From positions 36,300 through 100,299 of the forward strand of contig NZ_JAQTOD010000005.1 in NCBI RefSeq assembly GCF_028713515.1: 64,000 bases of DNA, read 5' to 3'. The notes under the pieces are model-generated. The model was given only the letters and a program-made list of their open reading frames with translations, did not search any database and was not told the origin of the DNA. Shown here piece by piece: positions 48,251-56,492 of the stretch (positions are counted from its first letter, which is position 1; the number at the start of each line of letters is the position of its first letter). The translations under genes were made by a program, and so were the position numbers. The stretch comes from Sulfurimonas sp. GTDB lineage: Bacteria > Campylobacterota > Campylobacteria > Campylobacterales > Sulfurimonadaceae.

Positions 48251-48473
48251 CTGCCTCGCAAGAGGCAGGCTTTAGTGCCATAGCGGCTAGCGTAGCAGGA
48301 GGGACTGGTTCCTCTTGCGTTTAAAATCAAATGAGGGGTTCCCTTCATTTTGTAAAACAAACTGCCTTGCAAGAGGCAGGCTTTAGTGCCATAGCGGCTA
48401 GCGTAGCACGAGGGACTGGTTCCTCTTGCGTTTAAAATCAAATGAGGGGTTCTCCTTCATTTTGTAAAACAAA
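48251..48473 (+). repeat. Tandem structured repeat, copies D1 and D2 (about 111 nt each)
   Basis: Two near-identical units start at 48251 and 48362. Each begins with CTGCCTC-GCAA-GAGGCAG (D2: CTGCCTT), a hairpin with a GNRA tetraloop, then GCTTTAGTGCC and the block GGGACTGGTTCCTCTTGCG. CGCAAGAGG from the first hairpin can also pair with CCTCTTGCG later in the unit, so two exclusive folds exist. The D1 to D2 change in the hairpin keeps a G-U pair. The ORF called on the minus strand here is an artefact of the repeat. Confidence 0.85.
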
Positions 48474-48489
48474 ATTAAGGGAGAATAAT

Positions 48490-48867
48490 ATGATTCACCA
48501 ATACGACGAACCAGTATATCTAATAAGTATAGTCGCAAAGATTTTAGATATCCATCCTCAAACACTTAGACAGTACGAGAGAGAAAACCTTCTCACGCCA
48601 ATGCGTTCAAGCGGAAAAATAAGGCTATATTCTCAAAAAGACATAGATAGAATAAAGTTGATTTTGAGATTAACTCGTGAGCTTGGTGTAAATTTGGCTG
48701 GTGTTGATATTATTCTTAGACTGAAAGTTAATGTTGATGAGATGGAACAAGATATTATCTCACTTAGGCAAGAAGTTTTAAAAGCCAAAAGTTCACACTC
48801 TGCGGTGTCCGATAAAGCGCTTGTGACTAAAAAAAGTATTTATGATATGGTAATTTTTGAAAAATAA
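48490..48867 (+). CDS. hspR: Heat-shock repressor HspR (MerR family)
   Basis: HspR represses heat-shock genes by binding HAIR sites with help from DnaK or chaperones. The ORF track starts earlier, but ATG at 48490 after AAGGGAGAATAAT begins MIHQYDEPVYLISIVAKIL. The MerR helix-turn-helix is ILDIHPQTLRQYERENLLTPMRSSGKIRLYSQKDIDRIKLI, read here in two parts. The C-terminal coiled region (EMEQDIISLRQEVLKAK) fits the dimer helix. The 125-residue length is typical. Confidence 0.92.
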   Translation: MIHQYDEPVYLISIVAKILDIHPQTLRQYERENLLTPMRSSGKIRLYSQKDIDRIKLILRLTRELGVNLAGVDIILRLKVNVDEMEQDIISLRQEVLKAKSSHSAVSDKALVTKKSIYDMVIFEK

Positions 48868-48877
48868 AAATAGCTAC

Positions 48878-48907
48878 AAACTAGCTCTCTGATCTGGGAG
48901 CTAGTTT
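48878..48907. terminator. Bidirectional terminator between hspR and murA
   Basis: AAACTAGCTC and GAGCTAGTTT form a 10-bp stem with a 10-nt loop, followed by TATTTT. It separates the two convergent genes. Confidence 0.8.
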
Positions 48908-48913
48908 TATTTT

Positions 48914-50185
48914 CTACTCGTTAAGTCTTTTTATATCGGCACCAACATTTTGTAACTTCACTTCAAGAGAATCATAACCACGGTCAAGATGGTAGATGCG
49001 GTGCACATTTGTGACTCCGTCTGCTATAAGTCCAGCTAAAACCAATGCACTAGAAGCTCTTAGGTCTGTAGCCATAACATCAGTACCACTAAGCTTTGTT
49101 CCACCAACGATTGTTGCAGTATGCCCACTTAAAGAGATATCGGCACCCATTCTTTGAAGCTCACTAACATGCATAAATCTGTTCTCAAAAAGTCTCTCTT
49201 CAATGATAGAAGTGCCATCAGCTTGGGTTGTAAGAGCTAAAAATTGAGCTTGCATATCTGTTGGAAATCCTGGATACTCTTGCGTTACAATCTTTACATG
49301 TTTTTGTACTTTTGATGGATGGATTGTTATTGTGGTGTCTGTAAATGAGATTTTGTTTCCCATCTCTTCAAGTTTTGCTATAACAGCACCCAAGTGCTTG
49401 TGGTTTGCATTTTCAAGTGTTAGTTCTGAGTTTGTAATTGCGCCAGCACAAAGATAAGTCCCAGCTTCGATTCTATCAGGAATAACGCTAAATTCGGCAA
49501 TGTCAACAAGTTTTCCATCTGTTCCATGGATAGTCAGTACGCCTGTTGAAATTCCATCAATTTTGACTCCACTCGCATTTAAAATTTCACAAAGTTGGAC
49601 AACTTCAGGTTCTCTTGCTGCGTTTGTGATTGTAGTGATGCCTTTTGCCAAAGCCGCCGCCATAACTATATTTGCCGTTCCTGTAACAGTTATTTTATCA
49701 AAAATAATCTGACACCCTTTTAATCCATCTGGTGCAGTAGCGTGGATGTAGCCAGCTTCTATATTTATAACTGCTCCCATCTGCTCTAGTGCTTTTAAGT
49801 GCAAATCAACTGGGCGTTGGCCGATAGCACAACCACCTGGTAAAGATACTTCACAATGCCCAAATCTAGCTAAAATTGGACCCAAAACAAGGATGGAAGC
49901 GCGCATAGTTCTTACTATATCGTATGTTGCTTTGGTCTCATGAAGAGCAGAAGTGTTTATGCTTATGATGTCGCTACCGTTGCTAAGGTCAGAGCATGAA
50001 GCTCCTAGATTTGAGAGCAGTTTTAGGAGAGTTTTTATATCTACAACATGAGGCAGATTTTTTATGTCAACCCTATTTTTTGCAAGTATTGTCATAGCAA
50101 TTAGCGGAAGAGCAGCGTTTTTTGCACCGGAGATTTTAATGTTGCCATTTAGAGTGTTGGCTCTGTTGATTTGTAGATAGTTCAT
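48914..50185 (-). CDS. murA: UDP-N-acetylglucosamine 1-carboxyvinyltransferase
   Basis: MurA transfers enolpyruvate to UDP-GlcNAc, the first committed step of peptidoglycan synthesis. The 423-residue protein has the substrate-site motif [13 protein letters not shown] and the catalytic Cys119 in [16 protein letters not shown], so it is the Cys form targeted by fosfomycin. The C-terminal [17 protein letters not shown] signature is present. It converges on hspR and is transcribed alone; the region upstream holds the next gene's TATAAT box. Confidence 0.97.
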   Translation of the reverse strand: MNYLQINRANTLNGNIKISGAKNAALPLIAMTILAKNRVDIKNLPHVVDIKTLLKLLSNLGASCSDLSNGSDIISINTSALHETKATYDIVRTMRASILVLGPILARFGHCEVSLPGGCAIGQRPVDLHLKALEQMGAVINIEAGYIHATAPDGLKGCQIIFDKITVTGTANIVMAAALAKGITTITNAAREPEVVQLCEILNASGVKIDGISTGVLTIHGTDGKLVDIAEFSVIPDRIEAGTYLCAGAITNSELTLENANHKHLGAVIAKLEEMGNKISFTDTTITIHPSKVQKHVKIVTQEYPGFPTDMQAQFLALTTQADGTSIIEERLFENRFMHVSELQRMGADISLSGHTATIVGGTKLSGTDVMATDLRASSALVLAGLIADGVTNVHRIYHLDRGYDSLEVKLQNVGADIKRLNE

Positions 50186-50264
50186 TTTTATCTTTTATTT
50201 TGGTTTTTATAGTTGTGGATTATATCTTTTGTACCATTATGAACAAATAAAGTAGGAGTTTTGA

Positions 50265-50270
50265 TATAAT
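50265..50270 (+). promoter_or_regulatory. Putative -10 box for the 50297 gene
   Basis: TATAAT lies 27 bases before the ATG at 50297. No -35 box is evident. Confidence 0.45.
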
Positions 50271-50296
50271 CTAAGTAGATAAAAATAGGGAAAAGA

Positions 50297-50740
50297 ATGA
50301 GCTCAGCATTAGACAAGCTAAAAAATTTAACAAATAAAATCTCAGGTTACGAGAGAGCTAGAAAAAGCAATATGGAGATTTTAGAAAACCTGTTTTTTGA
50401 ACTAAGTATCAATAAAAAAGTTGAAGATTTTAGTGAACTTTTTAACTATAAAGCCATAAACTTATCTGGCGCTTCACTTCTTATGGAAAATTTAGGTGAA
50501 ATAAAAAAAGGTAAATATCTTCAAATTTTAGCGATAAGCTACGACAAAGAAGCTACAGTAAAAAACAAAAATATCTCTTTAGCCTATTTTGGAAAAGCTG
50601 AAAATGTAGATGGTGCCTTAAAAGATAAGGTCGTTGAGTTTATTATAAGATTTAGATTTGAGAAAAGTTTTATGACTCTTGAACACTATCACATAATGCT
50701 TGAGAGCTTTAAGACAGAAGAAAAACAAAACACAAACTAG
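50297..50740 (+). CDS. Conserved hypothetical protein, 147 aa
   Basis: I do not recognise a family. The protein is soluble with no motif I can name; it has a helical N-terminus (LDKLKNLTNKISGYERARKS) and a long amphipathic helix near the end (VVEFIIRFRFEKSFMTLEHYHIM). It is three bases upstream of the exonuclease-like gene and so shares a transcript with it and probably with rsmD. AGGGAAAAGA precedes the ATG. The position argues that it is a real gene. Confidence 0.72.
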   Translation: MSSALDKLKNLTNKISGYERARKSNMEILENLFFELSINKKVEDFSELFNYKAINLSGASLLMENLGEIKKGKYLQILAISYDKEATVKNKNISLAYFGKAENVDGALKDKVVEFIIRFRFEKSFMTLEHYHIMLESFKTEEKQNTN

Positions 50741-50743
50741 CAA

Positions 50744-51451
50744 ATGTTAATATTTTTAGATTTAGAAACAACGGGGCTTGAGGATATAGATAAGATTTGT
50801 GCAGTTGGAATCATTGCTGTTGATGACGCAAAAATGATTGTGAAATATGACCTAGTAAATGAGGCAAAGAAAATATCTTCCAAAGCTTCAAGCGTAAATC
50901 ATATAACCAACGAGATGCTAAAGCAGAAGCCAAAACTAAAAGATTCTGATGCGTATAAGTTTTTAGAAGAGCATAACCATGAAGATTCAATAATTGTCGC
51001 TCACAATGCAAAATTTGGCATTAAAATGCTTGAACTTGGTGGATTTATTTGGCACGGGAAGGCCATAGATACGCTAAGAACTACAAAACATCTTATTCCT
51101 GAATGTGAATATTTTTCACTGCAATTTTTGAGATACGAACTAAAGCTTTACAGAGATGAGAGCAGAGAGACTGCTTTGTTTGAAAATAACATTCTTGAAC
51201 GAAAAGCGCTTCATGACGCGCTAATTACTAAACTTTTGTATAAATATCTTTTAGAAATAGAGCCACAAAATAGGCTTCTTGAGCTTAGTGAAAAAAAAGT
51301 TTTGATGCAAAAGTTTGGATTTGGGAAATATGCCGATAAGCACATTGAAGAGATAAGTATGTATGATAGAGCTTATCTGGAGTGGATGCTTTGTAATATT
51401 GCTGAGTTGGATGAAGATTTGAGATATACGATAGAGTATTATTTAGATTAG
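50744..51451 (+). CDS. ExoX-like DEDD exonuclease with altered catalytic residues
   Basis: The 235-residue protein aligns by eye with E. coli exonuclease X over its length: the ExoI motif FLDLETTG keeps Asp6 and Glu8, and the C-terminal part FGFGKYADKHIEEIS matches the ExoX FGKYRGK tail. Two catalytic positions differ. The ExoII motif reads HNAKFGIKML with Gly92 where Asp is expected, and the ExoIII region reads ERKALHDALIT with Arg153 where His is expected (Asp158 kept). Nuclease activity is therefore doubtful. It starts three bases after the previous gene. Confidence 0.8.
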   Translation: MLIFLDLETTGLEDIDKICAVGIIAVDDAKMIVKYDLVNEAKKISSKASSVNHITNEMLKQKPKLKDSDAYKFLEEHNHEDSIIVAHNAKFGIKMLELGGFIWHGKAIDTLRTTKHLIPECEYFSLQFLRYELKLYRDESRETALFENNILERKALHDALITKLLYKYLLEIEPQNRLLELSEKKVLMQKFGFGKYADKHIEEISMYDRAYLEWMLCNIAELDEDLRYTIEYYLD

Positions 51452-51495
51452 ATGATGTGTTATACTTCTTTAAAAATTAACAAATAGGGGCAAGT

Positions 51496-51855
51496 TTGAA
51501 AATAGCTGTTGAGTGTAAATCCCCACTACTTCAAAAATCATTAGAACTTTTTTTAGATCAATATCTCTGTTCATTAAAGCAGTGTGATATTGTTATTAGA
51601 GATACAGAGTGCATGGATGATAAGAGGTGTTTTTATGTATCGAGTGACAAAAGTTCTGATTTAATCAAACCTTTTTCAAAATCACAACTTATATTGGCAC
51701 TAGAAAAACGATATAAAAGTATGAAAAAAGAGATAAAAAATGAGCCAATCGGCAACTATATGAGTTTTGATATTTTAGAGAGACGAATAGAGTCCTTAAC
51801 TGCCGAGTATCAAGCTAATCTTCTGAAAGTAATTAAAGCATTTTATGAAAACTAA
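51496..51855 (+). CDS. Hypothetical protein, 119 aa, upstream of rsmD
   Basis: I do not recognise a family. The start is a TTG after AGGGGCAAG. The protein has a possible alpha/beta N-terminal half with three Cys (AVECKS, YLCSLKQCD) and a charged helical C-terminus (FDILERRIESLTAEYQ). It overlaps the rsmD start by 11 bases, so the two are translationally coupled. The overlap and the sound ribosome site support a real gene. Confidence 0.68.
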   Translation: MKIAVECKSPLLQKSLELFLDQYLCSLKQCDIVIRDTECMDDKRCFYVSSDKSSDLIKPFSKSQLILALEKRYKSMKKEIKNEPIGNYMSFDILERRIESLTAEYQANLLKVIKAFYEN

Positions 51856-52435
51856 ACCAATCACAAAAAAAATTATCTCTGGAAAATTTAAAAACAGAGT
51901 TTTAAAACTTCCATCAAAGGAGACAACCAGAACATCAAAAGCGATAGTTTTAGAGTCTTTTTTTAATACACTACAGTTTGATATAGTTGATTCGGTGTTC
52001 ATTGAGGTATTTTCTGGAAGTGGCTCTGTTGGACTAGAAGCACTTAGTCGTGGCGCAAAAAAAGTTATCTTTATGGAGCAAGACAGAGAAGCTCTAGCTG
52101 TTTTAAGAGAAAATATTGAACAGACCGACCCATCGATGTGCGAGATTGTTCGAGGCGATAGTTTCGTTAATATTGGCAGTGTTGTAAAAAAACTGCAAAC
52201 AAGAGATGAAGTTGCGTATTTTTACATAGATCCTCCTTTTAGCATAAGAGAAGGTATGGAAGATATTTATGAAAAAACTATAAATTTAATAGCTTCTTTG
52301 CCAAAAGAGTACACAAAACAGATAATTATAGAGCACATGAGTACTCTTGAAATCCCAGAAAAAATTGAGCAGTTTTTTATAAAAAAATCTAAGAAATTTG
52401 GAAATACAACTTTAACTTACATGGACTGCAACTAG
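51845..52435 (+). CDS. rsmD: 16S rRNA (guanine966-N2)-methyltransferase
   Basis: RsmD methylates G966 of 16S rRNA, at the P-site, during 30S assembly. The 196-residue protein has the AdoMet fold: EVFSGSGSVGLEALSRGAKKV as motif I, FMEQDREALAVLREN as the next strand, and the catalytic FYIDPPFSI motif (DPPF), typical of N2-guanine and N6-adenine methyltransferases. It follows the 119-residue gene by overlap and precedes the flagellar cluster, which has its own promoter. Confidence 0.93.
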   Translation: MKTKPITKKIISGKFKNRVLKLPSKETTRTSKAIVLESFFNTLQFDIVDSVFIEVFSGSGSVGLEALSRGAKKVIFMEQDREALAVLRENIEQTDPSMCEIVRGDSFVNIGSVVKKLQTRDEVAYFYIDPPFSIREGMEDIYEKTINLIASLPKEYTKQIIIEHMSTLEIPEKIEQFFIKKSKKFGNTTLTYMDCN

Positions 52436-52476
52436 ATTATCTAAACTTCAATAACAAATTTTCCTATTTTATCGAA

Positions 52477-52493
52477 TTGGAATAACAATTGCT
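52477..52493 (+). promoter_or_regulatory. Sigma54 (RpoN) promoter for flgI
   Basis: TTGGAATAACAATTGCT fits the -24/-12 pattern: the first G of GG and the G of GC are 12 bases apart. It lies 27 bases before the flgI start. Rod, ring and hook genes are RpoN-controlled in this phylum. Confidence 0.75.
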
Positions 52494-52519
52494 TTGATAA
52501 GAGAATATCAAGGATTGTT

Positions 52520-53563
52520 ATGAAGAAATATATTTTATTTTTGCTTATTTGCACAACTATTTATGCTGCAAAGATAAATGATGTTGCAAGTGTTGTCGGG
52601 GTCAGGGACAATCATCTTATAGGCTATTCTCTCGTTGTTGGTCTTAAAAAAACCGGCGATGGAACAACCTCAAAATTCACTCTCCAGTCAATCGCAAATA
52701 TGCTTAGAGCCATGAATGTGGATATGCAACCAATTGATATAAGATCAAAAAATGTTGCAGCAGTTGTTGTAACGGCAGAACTAGCACCATTTGCCAGACA
52801 GGGTGATAAATTTAATATAACAGTATCATCAATCGGCGATTCTACTTCACTAGAGGGCGGAACTCTTCTTATGACTCCTTTAAAAGGGGTGGATGGAAAG
52901 ATTTATGCGCTTGCTCAGGGCGCCCTTAGTATTGGTGGACGAAACGGCAAAGGAGATTCTATAACGCACTCAACTGCTGGACTTATTTATGATGGTGGAC
53001 TTGTTGAGAGAGAAATAGATATAGATTTGTATCATCAAGACTATATAACGCTATCTCTAAAAGAGGCAAATTTTAAAAATAGTGTCTCTGTTCAGTCAGC
53101 CGTAAACTCTTTTTATAGTTCACAGCTGGCAGTTGCTATGGATTCAAGAACTATTAAGCTTCAAAAACCAAAAGATAAAAGCATGATAGAGTTTTTAGCA
53201 GAAGTTCAAGATATAGATATGGATTTTGATGTTCAAAACAGAATTATCATTAATGAAAGAACAGGGACAATAGTCTCTGGTATCGGGATTATGGTAAAGC
53301 CAATCGTTATGACACATGGTGATATAACAATAAAAATTTCTGAACAAGACGATGTGAGCAAGCCAGATGGTTCAATGGTTGTGGATGAAAATCTTGTAGT
53401 TGGTCTAAAAGAGAATGAACTGTATGCAAAATCCGGAACAATGACGGTGGCAAATTTGGTTCGCTCACTCCAAAAGATGGGCGCTAAACCAAAAGATATC
53501 ATCTCGATTTTAGAAGCTATGAAAAGCGCTGGCAGTATCTCCGCAGAGTTGAAGTTGATATAA
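52520..53563 (+). CDS. flgI: Flagellar P-ring protein FlgI
   Basis: FlgI builds the periplasmic P ring around the flagellar rod. The 347-residue protein has a signal peptide (MKKYILFLLICTTIYA) and the family features GVRDNHLIGYSLVVGLKKTGDG, NVAAVVVTAELAPFARQGD and a late VANLVRSLQKMGAKPKDII. The mature length is normal. The stop overlaps the flgJ start as TAATG, so they are coupled. Confidence 0.97.
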   Translation: MKKYILFLLICTTIYAAKINDVASVVGVRDNHLIGYSLVVGLKKTGDGTTSKFTLQSIANMLRAMNVDMQPIDIRSKNVAAVVVTAELAPFARQGDKFNITVSSIGDSTSLEGGTLLMTPLKGVDGKIYALAQGALSIGGRNGKGDSITHSTAGLIYDGGLVEREIDIDLYHQDYITLSLKEANFKNSVSVQSAVNSFYSSQLAVAMDSRTIKLQKPKDKSMIEFLAEVQDIDMDFDVQNRIIINERTGTIVSGIGIMVKPIVMTHGDITIKISEQDDVSKPDGSMVVDENLVVGLKENELYAKSGTMTVANLVRSLQKMGAKPKDIISILEAMKSAGSISAELKLI

Positions 53564-53865
53564 TGTACAACTATAGCGCTAAGGATTTACAAGCTGGATT
53601 TGTTTCCCAACAGCATCAGCTTCCGAAAATAACACCAAAGCCAGAAGATTCAAAATTAAGAGAGCAGACAGACGCTTTTGAGTCAGTCATACTAAAAATG
53701 TTACTTGATACTGCTATGAGTGATGAGAAAAATATCTTCTCACAGCAGAAAGATCCAGGTGATAAAATCTACAAGTCAATGTACAGAGAAGAGCTTGCAA
53801 AAGCTAGCGCAGGAGGGTTTGGATTTTCTCAGATGCTTTACGAGTATCTGAGTCAAAAAAAATAG
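53563..53865 (+). CDS. flgJ: FlgJ rod-assembly domain protein (no muramidase domain)
   Basis: The 100-residue protein matches only the N-terminal rod-binding part of FlgJ (KLREQTDAFESVILKMLLDTA, ending GGFGFSQMLYEYLSQKK). The C-terminal peptidoglycan hydrolase domain of enterobacterial FlgJ is absent, as in many epsilonproteobacteria, so another lytic enzyme must open the wall. It is coupled to flgI by a one-base overlap. Confidence 0.88.
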   Translation: MYNYSAKDLQAGFVSQQHQLPKITPKPEDSKLREQTDAFESVILKMLLDTAMSDEKNIFSQQKDPGDKIYKSMYREELAKASAGGFGFSQMLYEYLSQKK

Positions 53866-53872
53866 TTTATCC

Positions 53873-53899
53873 TAAATTTTTCTATCTATTTGCCGATAT
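53873..53899 (+). promoter_or_regulatory. Sigma28 (FliA) promoter for flgM
   Basis: TAAA, 15 bases, then GCCGATAT is a near-perfect FliA promoter about 46 bases before the flgM start. It places flgM and probably flgN-flgK in the late flagellar class, although read-through from the RpoN promoter is possible. Confidence 0.85.
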
Positions 53900-53944
53900 G
53901 ATTGGATATGAATAGACTTTAAAAATAGAGAAAAAGGAAAGATT

Positions 53945-54154
53945 ATGATACCACAGGTAAATAACGCGAATGTTTTCAACGGATACGCGAGCACAGTTGC
54001 AAAAGATTTAAATACTTCAGAAAAGCAGGAGTTGAAGATTTCTAAGCAGGGCGATACAAGTAGGGTTCAAGAGATAAAAGACGCTCTTGACTCCGGAGAA
54101 TATAAAATTAATTTACAGGCTTTGTCTAAAAAAATAGCAGATGAGCTTATGTAA
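53945..54154 (+). CDS. flgM: Anti-sigma28 factor FlgM
   Basis: FlgM binds FliA until the hook is finished and it is exported, so late genes turn on in order. The 69-residue protein has the disordered N-terminal half and the conserved C-terminal helix pair (RVQEIKDALDSGEYKINLQALSKKIADEL). AAAGGAAAGATT precedes the ATG. The gene lies directly behind a sigma28 promoter, which gives the usual feedback loop. Confidence 0.9.
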   Translation: MIPQVNNANVFNGYASTVAKDLNTSEKQELKISKQGDTSRVQEIKDALDSGEYKINLQALSKKIADELM

Positions 54155-54174
54155 CCATAAAAAAAGGATTTAAA

Positions 54175-54603
54175 ATGCTTTCATATCATCTACAGGGTGC
54201 ACTAAACGACTTAAGAGATTTAATAAAAATAACAGAGTTTGATGTAGAAGATATAAAGAAGGCAGATAACACTCCTCAATTTGATAGACTAAAACTAAAA
54301 GAGGAAAAGCTTAAGAGTTTTGAATCAAAAAAAGCGATGATTGACCATGAGATTTCCTCTTTAGTTGTTAAAAATCCACAAAAAAACCTTCCAGAATTGC
54401 TCGATGAAGAGCAACATAACTATCTAGAAGAGATGAAGGTAGAACTCTCTAATCTTCGTGATGTAAATAAAAAATATGCAAGATTAGTTCTAGCTGTTAG
54501 TAACTTATATAACTCATTTTTAGAAAAAATAGTACCAACAGAGATGCAAGGGTATACAAAAGTTGCCTCAAAAAATTCTGCGATTTTACAAATAAGAGTC
54601 TAA
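54175..54603 (+). CDS. flgN: FlgN-like flagellar export chaperone
   Basis: FlgN escorts the hook-filament junction proteins FlgK and FlgL to the export gate. The 142-residue protein is almost all helical and charged (LKEEKLKSFESKKAMIDHEI) and sits immediately before flgK, which is the standard arrangement. No sequence motif proves the family; the call rests on length, helical content and gene order. The stop and flgK start are one base apart. Confidence 0.75.
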   Translation: MLSYHLQGALNDLRDLIKITEFDVEDIKKADNTPQFDRLKLKEEKLKSFESKKAMIDHEISSLVVKNPQKNLPELLDEEQHNYLEEMKVELSNLRDVNKKYARLVLAVSNLYNSFLEKIVPTEMQGYTKVASKNSAILQIRV

Positions 54604-54604
54604 A

Positions 54605-56485
54605 ATGGGGTCACTATTTAATTCACTTCACATAGGGTATTCGGGGCTTAATGTTTCCCAATTGGCAATTGAAGCCACCAGTCATAATGTCGCAAATGCA
54701 GACAGCGATGGATATACAAGACAAAGGGTGGTTACTAGTGCTGCTACTCCCTTAAATAGTGTAAAGGGAAATATAGGCAATGGCGCTGAAGTTACAGCAA
54801 CTGAGAGAATATTTGATGACTTTGTTTTTGATAGATACACTAAACTTTCTGGCGACAAAGAGTATAGTGATTATGAGAAAAAAACACTGAATGAGCTCTC
54901 TTCATATTTCCCTGAAGTAGATGGTGTTGGCATAAAAGCAGATATGCAGGAGTATTATAATATGTGGCAAAGTTTTGCAGATAATCCTGACAATGCCTCA
55001 ATGAAACTAGCTCTTGCAAAGCAGACAGAGATTCTTTCAGACCATATAAAACAGACACAAGACCAAGTTTTATCTCTACAATCACAAATAAATAGTGAGT
55101 TATCAACCAATATAGATGAAGTAAACTCTTTAGCAAAAGAACTCGCACAATTAAACAAAAGTATAGATGCAGCCGAAGCAGCTGGTGGTTATACAGCAAA
55201 TGATTTAAGAGATAAAAGAAATGTAATTGAGAGAGATTTGTCCAAACTTATTGGAGCTGATGTAAACTCTGGAAAAACCACATCAGATACTCAAATTGAT
55301 GGAACAACAAAAACATCCGGAAGTTATACTCTTAGCGTAAATGGCTTTAACATTGTTGATGGAAGCTCGTATCATCCAATTCATATATCAAATAAAGACA
55401 ACGCGTTTGGACTCTATGATATCTCATATGAGAGACAAGATGGAACCTTGATACCAATGTCTGAGAAGATAAGTGGTGGGAAAATAGGTGCAATTTTAGA
55501 GTTAAGAGGTGGAGCGATTGATACAACCACGGGAATGCCATCAGATGGTATTTTGCAAGGTGTTGTATCAGAACTAGATGCTTTTGCTAGTAAGCTCATA
55601 GAGTCAACAAATAATCTTTACGCCAAAGCATCAACAAATAGAATGGATTCAAATACCTTTGTTGGAGTTAGCGATAACACTGCCTTAGTAAACTCATCTT
55701 TAAACATAAAAACAGGTACATTTGACCTAGTTGTTTATGATATTGATGGAAATGAAACTGCAAGAAAAAGCATAACCATAAACTCTTCTACGGTAATGAG
55801 AGGAGTCCCCGGTTCTAACTCAATTCAGGGGCAAATGGAAGCAAATAGTGATGATAATGGTGATGGAAACTTAAATAATGATATTGATAATTTTATTAAA
55901 TTTAATCTTGGAAACTTTATAAATGGGGATAGTTCTCTCTCGTTTACAATGAATCCGCAATCAGAAGCAAAAGGATATAAATTTAGTATCCAAGATAATC
56001 TAGCTACAACCTCATTTGATTCTGGTACAAACTTTGCCGGTGCACTTGGCATGAATAGATTTTTTGATGGGAAAAATGCTAGAGATATAGATCTAAAAAG
56101 TGAGTTTAAAGTGAACTCAACGCTAATGTCGGCTGGATACACAGCTGTTTCTGGAGATAACAGATTAGCAATGGATGCTATTCAGCAACAGTTTGAAAAA
56201 TATGATTTTAAAATGGATGGCAAGACTTATAATGCAACCATGTACGGAATGTATGATATTGTTGCAACTGGAGTTGGAACACAGACAAACGGTTCTAAGA
56301 TAAGAAATGACACCATTACGGCACAGTTTAATGCAACGGAACAGGAGTACTCATCTGTTTCAAAAGTAAACATGGATGAAGAGATGGCGAACCTAATCAA
56401 ATACCAAACATCTTACGGTGCTGCCGCTAAAGTTATATCTACAATTGATCAGATGATGCAGACGCTACTTGGCATAAAATCATAA
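54605..56485 (+). CDS. flgK: Flagellar hook-associated protein 1 FlgK
   Basis: FlgK joins the hook to the filament. The 626-residue protein has the axial N-terminal region SLFNSLHIGYSGLNVSQLAI, with the rod-family signature SHNVANADSDGYTRQ, and the matching C-terminal coiled region (SVSKVNMDEEMANLIKYQ, QTSYGAAAKVISTIDQMM). A long central domain lies between. It directly follows its likely chaperone and ends eight bases before an unrelated ABC permease gene. Confidence 0.95.
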   Translation: MGSLFNSLHIGYSGLNVSQLAIEATSHNVANADSDGYTRQRVVTSAATPLNSVKGNIGNGAEVTATERIFDDFVFDRYTKLSGDKEYSDYEKKTLNELSSYFPEVDGVGIKADMQEYYNMWQSFADNPDNASMKLALAKQTEILSDHIKQTQDQVLSLQSQINSELSTNIDEVNSLAKELAQLNKSIDAAEAAGGYTANDLRDKRNVIERDLSKLIGADVNSGKTTSDTQIDGTTKTSGSYTLSVNGFNIVDGSSYHPIHISNKDNAFGLYDISYERQDGTLIPMSEKISGGKIGAILELRGGAIDTTTGMPSDGILQGVVSELDAFASKLIESTNNLYAKASTNRMDSNTFVGVSDNTALVNSSLNIKTGTFDLVVYDIDGNETARKSITINSSTVMRGVPGSNSIQGQMEANSDDNGDGNLNNDIDNFIKFNLGNFINGDSSLSFTMNPQSEAKGYKFSIQDNLATTSFDSGTNFAGALGMNRFFDGKNARDIDLKSEFKVNSTLMSAGYTAVSGDNRLAMDAIQQQFEKYDFKMDGKTYNATMYGMYDIVATGVGTQTNGSKIRNDTITAQFNATEQEYSSVSKVNMDEEMANLIKYQTSYGAAAKVISTIDQMMQTLLGIKS

Positions 56486-56492
56486 AATATAT

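Noticed and set aside
48202-48441. 79-aa minus-strand ORF whose sequence repeats itself
   Set aside because: The ORF is a by-product of the tandem structured repeat D1/D2; it has no ribosome site and its repeated halves reflect the DNA repeat.
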